NCBI GenBank assembly: GCA_029932675.1
Contig: JAOZPP010000017.1
Span: 1-44,368 of the forward strand
Direction: 5' to 3'
From: a bacterium
Lineage (GTDB): Bacteria > SM23-81 > DAOVCL01
Length of the DNA: 44,368 nucleotides
Position numbers and translations under genes: made by a program. Shown here in pieces: positions 24,763-33,500 of this stretch (the stretch's first letter is position 1; each line of letters starts with the position of its first letter). The notes beneath the pieces were generated by a model. It ran no database searches and was not told the DNA's origin. It saw nothing but the letters and a program-made list of their open reading frames with translations.

Positions 24763-27700
24763 ATGAGTATAGTGCAAATGAGTTCATCTGCAAAAGGGAT
24801 AAAATTGGTTATGGCTGGCCTTCTGCTTGTGGCCTTCCTGTGCTGGGGCAATGTATATGGGGGAGGAGGTGAGTATGAGGACGGAAGGTTCAACCTATTA
24901 GTCTCCATCAGACACGACGCCAGCCCCCAGCGGATATGTGAATGGAGAGAGGCCTTTCAGCGAGCGTCCGATCTGCTCTATGATGCTACCGATGGTCAGC
25001 ATCAATTTGGCACCATCTTCGTCTGCAACAAGTGCTTGGCGGGAAGGAACGCGGATATCCACCTCTTCGCGGATACTGGTAGATCATATGTCAACCTTCC
25101 CCTTCCCGGACTGGGGAGGGTAGGTGCCCATATGTTCCTTTACGGTGACGAGAGGGGGAAACCCTTCGTCATTGTCCATGAATTTGGCCACTATGGCTAT
25201 GGGCTCTATGACGAATACGCGGGACCTAGTGGAGGTGCTGAGTGTGTGGAGTTTTCCCCGGACTTACCTGAGGCCAGTACCGCCTCCATAATGGAGGGGG
25301 GGTGGTGGCAGGCGCCCGGAGTGGATGGGGGGGATGGCCTGGAAAGGGAGATCAGCGAATTTTGTGTTCCGGAGATCCACGACTGGGACCAGGACACTGA
25401 ACAGGAGCATCAATACCATAAATCCTGTTGGGAGACGATGGCGGAATACTATCCTGATCTGCATATCCCCGAAGGCTTACCCAACGAGGGCCCTATATGT
25501 GGAGCCGCGCCTATTGTGTGGATAGAGCTTGAGCCGGAGACGAGGCTGGTTCTCTGCATCGACCGCTCAGGGAGCATGAATTCACCATCCTGGAAGATGG
25601 AGTATGCCAAGTTAGGTGCTCAATTGTTTGTCGATTTGGCGGAAATTGGTGATAGGATAGGGGTGGTTTCATACGGCTCAGAGGCTTTCGTAGACTTTCC
25701 CCTCACTGAGGTTGCCGGAGATGAGACAAGGGGTGCGGCTAAAGCTGCTATAGAGGCTTTGTCTGCTGCTGGTGCCACGGCGATGGGAGATGGGCTGAGG
25801 GAGTCACTAAACCAGATAACAAGTCCCGGCGACACGGCCTGCCAGCAGGCTATCATCTTGCTTTCCAATGGGTTCCAAAACTCCGGGGAGGAAGATCCCT
25901 TGGAGGTTACCCCAGATATCAGGGAAGAGATGACCCGGGTCTTTACCATAGGCATTGGGGATGATGTAAACGAGGAACTCCTTCAAGCCATTGCCGCGGA
26001 GACGAATGGGAAATACTTCAGGGTGCGGAGCCCCCAAGACCTGCCAGCCGTCTTCGGCCTCCTCTCGATGGAGGTCAAAGACGGTGGTTTCATCCTTAAT
26101 GAGCAGGGGACGATCGCTCAAGGGGAGCAGATAGGCAAACCTGTTCGCATGAGTGATACAGATGATGGTGCTGCCTTTGAGATCACCTGGGAGGGGAGTG
26201 ACCTCGACCTCATCCTGATAAAACCCGATGGTTCTGTTGTTGATCCGGAGGTTGCCAGTGGGGATCCAAATATTGAATTTGTGGGTACCTCCCGTTATGA
26301 GTTTTACAGGGTGACTTCACCGGATACCGGCGTGTGGCAGATGGTAATTAAGGGGGTAGAGGTTTCAGGCCAGACAGCCTATACCGCCCAGGTGCTTGCC
26401 TCGAACAAGACCATCTCCTTTGATGTCACTACCGATAAAGGTGAATACCAGTTTCCCGCAGTGGTACTGGTTCAAGCCCAAGCCTGCTTTGGCTTACCCA
26501 TAAAGGGGGTGGAGATCTATGGAAAAGTGGTGAGACCGGATGGAAGCGAGATCCCCATCACCCTTTTTGACGATGGGGAGGATATCCATGGGGACCAGTT
26601 CGCCGACGATGGCCATTATTCTAACTACTTTTCCAGCTACAATGAAGACGGCTCTTATACTTTCGCCCTCATAGCCGAGAACACCGGTGGTGGCTCGATC
26701 ATCGATGGGGGAGAGCCCCTTCGCCCAGATGATCTTGGTGGTCCGCAGCTTGGACCTCCGATAGTAGTAAGCTTATTTAAACGTTGGGCAAGCACAACTG
26801 TGGTGGTAAGTGGAGTGCCGGAGTTTGGATCGATCTCTGGCCACATCACTGGGCCCCAGGGTGGGTTGTTAGGGGTTCCGGTTGATCTGGTCGATTCCCA
26901 GGGAGAGCTCTTCGCTTCCGCCACCTCAGATGATGCCGGTTACTACAGCTTCACTGAGGTTCCCAATGGGGATTATGAGGTAGAGGTGCAGGTTCCTTTA
27001 GGGTACACGCTTACCTCTGACCAATCAGTCCCCGTGACCGTAGAAGGTGGGGATTTGGTCGTTGACTTCACCCTGGAAGAGAATCCAAACACCGGGAGGG
27101 TCCGGCAAGCTTGGTGGTGGTGGTGGCAGGTTAAGTGTGCTATCCGTGGCTGGGGTTGGTCTCACTATTCTGGTGATGAGCTTTTAAGCTTCCTCGGCCA
27201 GATTCATACTCACTTTGACCCGCATTTCCCCATCTATGCCGGCGTAGGCGGACTCACGGGGATGAACCAAGTTCTCTCTACAAGGTTCCGCGGACCAGTA
27301 ACGGAAAGAGCGAGGAAACATTTCTTCGCTACCCTCCTGAACGTCGTATCCGGAAGGCTGAACACATTCCAAGTAGTGAGCTGTGATGGAGCAACAGCTT
27401 CTCAGGCGATAACCTATATGGCGATGCTATTGAGCGATGATGATCCAGGTAATGATAGGGATGTCATTCTTATAGCCTTATACATCAACTGTGCCTGGTT
27501 TAACCTACCTTCTGGCGTCATTCCCTTGGACATCCCACCAATTGCCTATAAATTTGGCGAGTCCCCTGAGTTGCCAGCCGAATTTGCCCTGTCACAGAAC
27601 TATCCCAACCCTTTCAACGCGCAGACTGAGATCAGATACGCTCTTCCGCAAGCGAGCCATGTGACCCTTCTCCTCTACAATGTGGCCGGCCAGAGGATGA

Positions 27701-27840
27701 GGACCCTACTTGACCGGGATCAGGAGGCGGGCTATTACACATTCACCTGGGATGGCGGAGGCTTGGCCAGCGGGATCTACTTCTACAGGCTTAAGGCGGG
27801 CGATTTTGTGCAGACTAAGAAGCTGATTCTGTTGAAGTGA
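24763..27840 (+). CDS. Secreted CLCA-like metalloprotease/VWA protein with T9SS sorting domain
   Basis: The ATG at 24763 is chosen because AAGGAGG lies 5 nt upstream; an in-frame start at 24709 falls in the hairpin. The 1025-aa product has a signal peptide, then a metalloprotease-like domain with HEFGH (139-143) and a downstream YDEY, the layout of the CLCA (calcium-activated chloride channel regulator) N-terminus. A VWA domain follows from about 262 with intact metal site (CIDRSGSMNS). Then come Ig-like modules (ITLFDDGEDIHGDQFADDGHYS), a carboxypeptidase-regulatory-like domain (GLLGVPVDLVDSQG) and a T9SS tail from about 940 (NYPNPFNAQTEIRYALP ... GIYFYRLKAG). Animal CLCA proteins cleave themselves; whether this one does is unknown. 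A strong terminator follows. Confidence 0.85.
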   Translation: MSIVQMSSSAKGIKLVMAGLLLVAFLCWGNVYGGGGEYEDGRFNLLVSIRHDASPQRICEWREAFQRASDLLYDATDGQHQFGTIFVCNKCLAGRNADIHLFADTGRSYVNLPLPGLGRVGAHMFLYGDERGKPFVIVHEFGHYGYGLYDEYAGPSGGAECVEFSPDLPEASTASIMEGGWWQAPGVDGGDGLEREISEFCVPEIHDWDQDTEQEHQYHKSCWETMAEYYPDLHIPEGLPNEGPICGAAPIVWIELEPETRLVLCIDRSGSMNSPSWKMEYAKLGAQLFVDLAEIGDRIGVVSYGSEAFVDFPLTEVAGDETRGAAKAAIEALSAAGATAMGDGLRESLNQITSPGDTACQQAIILLSNGFQNSGEEDPLEVTPDIREEMTRVFTIGIGDDVNEELLQAIAAETNGKYFRVRSPQDLPAVFGLLSMEVKDGGFILNEQGTIAQGEQIGKPVRMSDTDDGAAFEITWEGSDLDLILIKPDGSVVDPEVASGDPNIEFVGTSRYEFYRVTSPDTGVWQMVIKGVEVSGQTAYTAQVLASNKTISFDVTTDKGEYQFPAVVLVQAQACFGLPIKGVEIYGKVVRPDGSEIPITLFDDGEDIHGDQFADDGHYSNYFSSYNEDGSYTFALIAENTGGGSIIDGGEPLRPDDLGGPQLGPPIVVSLFKRWASTTVVVSGVPEFGSISGHITGPQGGLLGVPVDLVDSQGELFASATSDDAGYYSFTEVPNGDYEVEVQVPLGYTLTSDQSVPVTVEGGDLVVDFTLEENPNTGRVRQAWWWWWQVKCAIRGWGWSHYSGDELLSFLGQIHTHFDPHFPIYAGVGGLTGMNQVLSTRFRGPVTERARKHFFATLLNVVSGRLNTFQVVSCDGATASQAITYMAMLLSDDDPGNDRDVILIALYINCAWFNLPSGVIPLDIPPIAYKFGESPELPAEFALSQNYPNPFNAQTEIRYALPQASHVTLLLYNVAGQRMRTLLDRDQEAGYYTFTWDGGGLASGIYFYRLKAGDFVQTKKLILLK

Positions 27841-27865
27841 GCTGCGTTCACAAGCAGCCAGAAGT

Positions 27866-27902
27866 AAAAAGGGGGGAGACTAAAGCTCCCCCCTTTTTGT
27901 TT
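27866..27902 (+). terminator. Rho-independent terminator
   Basis: The stem AAAAAGGGGGGAG/CTCCCCCCTTTTT (27866-27878 with 27886-27898) has a 7-nt loop and continues into a T-rich tail. It closes the CLCA-like gene. Confidence 0.85.
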
Positions 27903-28045
27903 CTCTCTGTGGGCCTACAGGTTGCTGATAGGGTATCCAATATTTTATCCTTGCGAGGGATAGGAAAATGGATATATTGAAAGTAAATAGAGCTTGGGAT
28001 CCCACTGGGTTGGTTTGAGGAGCAGACGAAGAGGGGATAGGCGCA

Positions 28046-30550
28046 ATGGTAGCAGAACCTGAGGATAATGGGATGCGACCCCCTTACTCCTTATCAAAGG
28101 GGTCAATAGTCTCCCATTATAAAATCTTAGAGAAGCTTGGTGAGGGTGGTATGGGGGTGGTCTACAAGGCCGAGGATAGCAAGCTCAAACGCACCGTTGC
28201 CTTAAAGTTTCTCCCGGCGGCGCTGACCCGGGACCCGGAGGCGAAAAGACGCTTTATCCAGGAGGCACAGGCGGCCTCAGTGCTCGATCATCCTAATATC
28301 TGCACGATCTATGAGATTAACGAGACTGAAGATGGCCGGATGTTTATCTCCATGGCCTGTTATGAGGGCCGGACAGTGAAGGAGAAGATCGAGTCAGGTC
28401 CATTGGGGTTGGAGGAGGCTTTAAATATCACCATTCAGGTTGCCGAGGGTCTACGGGAGGCGCACGAGAAAGGGATCGTGCATCGGGACATTAAAAGTGC
28501 CAATATCATGGTGACCACCAAAGGTCAGGTGAAGATTATGGATTTCGGCCTGGCCAAGTTAGCCGGGCAGGTGAGGCTGACCAAGGTTGGCACCACCGCG
28601 GGGACCGTAGCCTATATGTCTCCCGAACAAGCACAGGGCGAAGAGGTAGATCACCGCACAGATATTTGGTCCTTAGGTGTTGTCCTTTATGAAATGGTCA
28701 CCGGAGAGCTTCCCTTCCGGGGCGATTACGAGCAGGCGGTAATCTATTCCATTTTGAACGAAGAACCTGAATCGATTCCCCATCTCCGTTCGGGGGTGCC
28801 TATGGAATTAGAGCAGGTGGTCAACAGGGCCCTGGAAAAAAGTTTGGATAGACGATACCAGCAGATGGGCCAGATGCTCGCCGATCTGGAGTCGTTGAGG
28901 GGGAGGCTCGAGCCAAGTGTTTCAATAGGAGGGTTTTCCCCATCAGAGCATAAACCCTCCATAGCCGTGCTCCCATTCACCAATCTGAGTGCCGATCCAG
29001 AACAAGAATACTTCTGTGACGGAATGGCAGAGGAGATCATTAACGCCTTAAGCCATGTGAAAGGCCTGTGGGTTGTAGCTCGAACTTCAGCTTTTGTCTT
29101 CAAGGGGAAAAGTGAGGACATCCGGGAGATTGGCCGGAAGTTGAATGTAGAGACTTTACTTGAAGGTAGTGTAAGAAAAGCGGGTAACCGGTTGCGCATC
29201 TCGGCCCAGCTTATCAATGTTGCTGATGGTTACCATATCTGGTCTGAAAAATATGATCGGGAGATGGAGGATGTATTCGCTATTCAGGATGAGATAGCCC
29301 TAGCCATAGTGGACAAGCTGAAGATCAAGCTCTTGGGAGGAGAGGAGGCCAAGCTCAAGAAGCGTCATACCGAGGATGCAGAGGCGCATAACCTTTACCT
29401 GCGCGGCCGCTACTTCTGGAATAAGAGGACAGAAGAGGGGCTGGAGAAGGCCACTCAGTTCTTCAACCAGGCGATCGAAAGGGATCCTGACTACGCCCTG
29501 GCTTATGCAGGGCTGGCTGACGTCTATAATATGCTTTATTCCTACCAAGTCATCTCCCGCAAAGAAGCCCATCAGAAGGCGAAGGAATTCGCCCTGAAGG
29601 CACTCGAGATAGACGATTCGCTGTCCGAGGCGCACGCATCGATGGCGATGATTGAGCATATCTTCCAAAACAATCTGGATGGAGCGGAGCGAGAATGCAG
29701 ACGGGCCCTCGTGCACAACCCCGGTTATGCAACTGCTCACCATTGGTACTCCATCCTGTTGGAGGGGATGGGCCGGTTTGAGGAGGCAGTGAGGGAGGAA
29801 GAATATGCTCTGAGGCTTGATCCGCTCTCCCCGGTGATAAACATTCGTTTGGCTACGATAAAGAGCCGATTGGGAGACTGGGATGGAGCCAAGGAACTAT
29901 ACAAGCGAGTCTTGGAGATTGATCCGACCAATGAGATAAGCTATGCCAGCTATGCAGTGCTGCTGGCTCAGATGGGGCGGGTAGAGGAAGGCCTATCTGA
30001 GATACAGCGCGCCCTGGAGTTGGCTCCCAACAGCGCAATGATAAACATAGGATATGGTTGGGTTCTCTACCTTTCCCGGAGGTATGATCAAGCCCTTGAA
30101 CAACTCCAGAAGGCTTTAGAGATAGCCCCTTTTTCCTTTGATTTATGCGCTGTACTCGGGTTGGTATATCTGGAGAAGGGGATGTATGAGGAGGCCCTGG
30201 GGGAGTTTCAAAAGGCAAAGGAACTTCTGCCAGCCAGCGATCTCAAAGGAAAAGCTGCGCTACAGGCTATGGCTGGCATTGCCTATGCGAAGATGGGGGA
30301 GAGAACCAAAGCCCAGGGGCTATTGGGGGAATTAGGGGGCCGATCGAAGGGGGAGCGTCCATCGCCAGTCTACCTCGCCTGGTTGAGCTTTGCCCTTGGT
30401 AAGGTGGGTCAAGGCTTTCAGTGGTTAGAGAGGGCCTATGAGGAACACGACGAATTGTTATGCTATCTCCAGGTGGATCCGCGGTTTGATGGGGTGAGGT
30501 CGGATCCACGTTTTGGCCCACTGCTCGAGAAGATGGGTCTGGGAAAATGA
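28046..30550 (+). CDS. Ser/Thr kinase - TolB-like - TPR protein
   Basis: An 834-aa protein. An intact kinase domain (about 20-290: LGEGGMGVVYKAED, VALKFL, HRDIKSAN, MDFGLAK, MSPEQ) is followed by the TolB-like/adenylate-cyclase-associated domain (about 305-440: SIAVLPFTNLSADPEQEYF, DGMAEEIINAL, LLEGSVRKAGNRLRISAQL, IWSEKYDR). The C-terminal half is TPRs (for example ALAYAGLADVYNML; SEIQRALELAPNSAM). No membrane span is seen, so it is probably cytoplasmic. The stop overlaps the start of paralogue B (ATGA), making a two-kinase operon. A weak promoter candidate (TTGCGA, 16 bp, TATATT, 27952-27979) lies upstream. Confidence 0.85.
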   Translation: MVAEPEDNGMRPPYSLSKGSIVSHYKILEKLGEGGMGVVYKAEDSKLKRTVALKFLPAALTRDPEAKRRFIQEAQAASVLDHPNICTIYEINETEDGRMFISMACYEGRTVKEKIESGPLGLEEALNITIQVAEGLREAHEKGIVHRDIKSANIMVTTKGQVKIMDFGLAKLAGQVRLTKVGTTAGTVAYMSPEQAQGEEVDHRTDIWSLGVVLYEMVTGELPFRGDYEQAVIYSILNEEPESIPHLRSGVPMELEQVVNRALEKSLDRRYQQMGQMLADLESLRGRLEPSVSIGGFSPSEHKPSIAVLPFTNLSADPEQEYFCDGMAEEIINALSHVKGLWVVARTSAFVFKGKSEDIREIGRKLNVETLLEGSVRKAGNRLRISAQLINVADGYHIWSEKYDREMEDVFAIQDEIALAIVDKLKIKLLGGEEAKLKKRHTEDAEAHNLYLRGRYFWNKRTEEGLEKATQFFNQAIERDPDYALAYAGLADVYNMLYSYQVISRKEAHQKAKEFALKALEIDDSLSEAHASMAMIEHIFQNNLDGAERECRRALVHNPGYATAHHWYSILLEGMGRFEEAVREEEYALRLDPLSPVINIRLATIKSRLGDWDGAKELYKRVLEIDPTNEISYASYAVLLAQMGRVEEGLSEIQRALELAPNSAMINIGYGWVLYLSRRYDQALEQLQKALEIAPFSFDLCAVLGLVYLEKGMYEEALGEFQKAKELLPASDLKGKAALQAMAGIAYAKMGERTKAQGLLGELGGRSKGERPSPVYLAWLSFALGKVGQGFQWLERAYEEHDELLCYLQVDPRFDGVRSDPRFGPLLEKMGLGK

Positions 30551-33500
30551 TTGGGAAAACTGTATCCCACTATAGAATCTTAGAGAAGTTGGGGGAAGGC
30601 GGTATGGGTGTGGTATATAAGGCAGAAGACCTGAAGCTCAAACGCACCGTTGCCCTCAAGTTTCTGCCGCCAGAGCTGATGAAGGACCCAGAGGCAAAGC
30701 AGCGTTTCATCCAGGAGGCCCAGGCGGCAGCGGCGCTAGACCATCCCAACATTTGTACCGTCTACGAAATTGAGGAAACTGAAGGGCAAACCTTCATATC
30801 TATGGCCTATATCGAAGGTCAAAACCTGAAGGAAAAGGTCGAATCTGGTCCACCGAAACTTGAAGAAGCTCTGGATATTGGGATGCAGGTTGCTGAGGGT
30901 TTGCAGGCAGCACATGAGAAAGGGATTGTTCATCGGGACATCAAGCTGGCAAATATCATAGTGACAACCAAAGGTCAGGTAAAGATTATGGACTTTGGCT
31001 TGGCTAAGCTGAGAGGAGGGAGAAAGCTTCCTAAGGAAGGAAGGACTTTAGGAACCGTAGCCTATATGTCTCCGGAGCAAGTTAGGGGGGAGGGGGTAGA
31101 TGAGCGCACAGACATTTGGTCTTTAGGGGTTATGTTGTATGAGATGGTCACCGGGAGGCTTCCCTTCCAGGGGGAGTATGAGCAGGCGGTGATCTATTCC
31201 ATTTTGAATGAGGAGCCTGAGCCGGTGGGGAAGTTGCGTTCTGGGGTTCTTCGAGGGTTGGAGGGGGTTATAGGGAAGATGTTGGCCAAGGATGTGCGGG
31301 AGCGTTATCAGGGGGTTGGGGAGCTTTTGGTTGATCTCCGGTCGCTGCGTGGGGGGCTTGGTTCTGCTGGATTAGGGCCATCTGTAGTTGGCTCTGTGGG
31401 GGCAAGGGGTGGTATATTAGTGAAGGATGAGAGGGTGGAGTTTAGGGAGGCGAAGGATAGTCTGCGGGTGATGCTGGCGCAGATTAGTCCTGGGTATGAT
31501 GAGGATGTATTTGCCAAGGAGGGATTGGTGAGGGTGAGGGATGGGGAGAGGCAGGCGGAGAAGGTGCTCAAGGTTATTGAGTATGCTCATAGTTTGGGGG
31601 TAGATGTGCTTCTTTTCCCGGAGTTAGCTGCTCCTTTTGGGTATTTGGAGGCATTTGAGGAGGCATTGGGAGAGGGGGGAAGGGATTTAGTGGCCAACAT
31701 TTGTTATGAGCATACGAGGTTGCGGGATTTGGAGAGGTTATTGGGGGAGGGGGAGAGGGAGGAGCATGGGCTTGGGGTAGGGGGGGTGGAGGGGAAGTTA
31801 GTGAATTTCTGCAGGATATGGATAAGGGCAGGGGGTGGGGTGAGGGTTTACACTCAGATGAAGCTTACTCCCTTTTCCAGTGAGTTTTCGCTTTTGGCCA
31901 AGGAGAGTTTGGTTTGCGGGAGGGTATTGCACAGGTTTATCACCAACTGGGGCAATTTTCTTTTTTTGATTTGCAAGGATTATGTGGGGGAGGTGAGGGT
32001 GGAGGGGAGGGTACCGATGTTTGATTTTCTCAAGTCGCTCACCGAAGATGGGTTGCACTGGGTTTTTGTCTCTGCCCTGAACAGCGAGCCGGAGGCTTTC
32101 ATCCATGCGGCGCGTGCTTTCTACTATCTTCAGGAGAAAAGCAGCGAGACGTTCACCGTAATTTTGAATGCTGCTGAGTTAGACCACACAACAGTTGTCT
32201 TTCCGGTGAGACCTCATCCCAAGATACGTACTGCAGAGGGGGTGGAGATGACGCCACTCTTTAAGGGCAAGCCCAGTTGGGGGACCCAGTTGAGGTTCCC
32301 TGGTTGTCAGGAGAAGGTGATCAGCGGAACCTTTCATCGGTTGGACAAGTATAGTTCTATGCCTACTAAGGAGGTGTTTAGTCCCTTTTATGGGGCTGAT
32401 CTACTTGATCTTTCCCAGTTGGGCATAGAGGTAGAGCCAATAGCTTCTCAGAAGGCTGTGCCCATTCAGCAGAAGGTTCAGACCCCATCTGTTCTCCACA
32501 ACCTTCCACCTCAGCCGACCGCCTTCTTAGGGAGGGAGAAAGAGCTCAGGGAGATTGCCCAGCTTTTGGCCGATCCCTCCTGTAGACTGTTGACTCTGCT
32601 TGGTCCAGGTGGGATGGGCAAGACTCGATTAGCCCTGCAGGCGGCATATGAAAGAGTAGGGGAGTTCCCCCAAGGGGTCTTCTTCATCCCTCTGGGCCCC
32701 TTGACTTCTGCCGAATTCTTGGTTTCTACCATTGCGAATGTGCTCAAATATTCTCTCTACAGTGGGGAGGATCCTAAGGTGCAGCTTCTCAATTATCTTG
32801 GGGAGAAGGAGATGCTCTTAGTGATGGATAATTTTGAGCACCTCTTAGAGGGGGCAGGTCTTTTGGGGGAGATCCTGGAAGCGGCGCCAAAGGTGAAACT
32901 TATAGTGACCTCCAGGCAGAGGTTGAATCTGTGGGGGGAGTGGATATATGAGGTGGGGGGGATGAGTCTCCCTCCAGATGAAGTGACAGGGGCAATTGGC
33001 GATTACAGTGGGGTGCAGTTATTTCTCCAAACTGCCCAGAGAATACATCCAGGATTTAGCCTTTCCCCTGAGGAGGCGCCCTTTGTGGTGCGCATCTGTC
33101 GGTTGGTTGAGGGGATGCCATTGGGGATTGAATTGGCCGCTGCCTGGGTGAGGATGCTCTCCTGTAGGGAGATTGCCCAGGAGATGAAGAGGAGTATCGA
33201 TTTTCTGGCCACCACCTTAAGGGATATGCCTGAACGGCACAGGAGTTTGCGGGCTGTGCTTGAAGGCTCCTGGGGGATGCTTTCTGAGACTGAGAGGTGG
33301 GTTTTTATGAGGATCTCGATATTTCGGGGTGGGTTTAGTAGAGAAGCTGCGGAGAGGGTGGCTGGTGCCTCCCTTGGACACCTTTCTGCCTTAGTGGATA
33401 AGTCCTTTGTACGGAGGTGCTCTTCTAATAAGTATGAGTTACATGAGCTTATGAGACAGTATGGAGAGGAGAAGCTCCGAGAGGCCCCTGAAGAGAGGTA

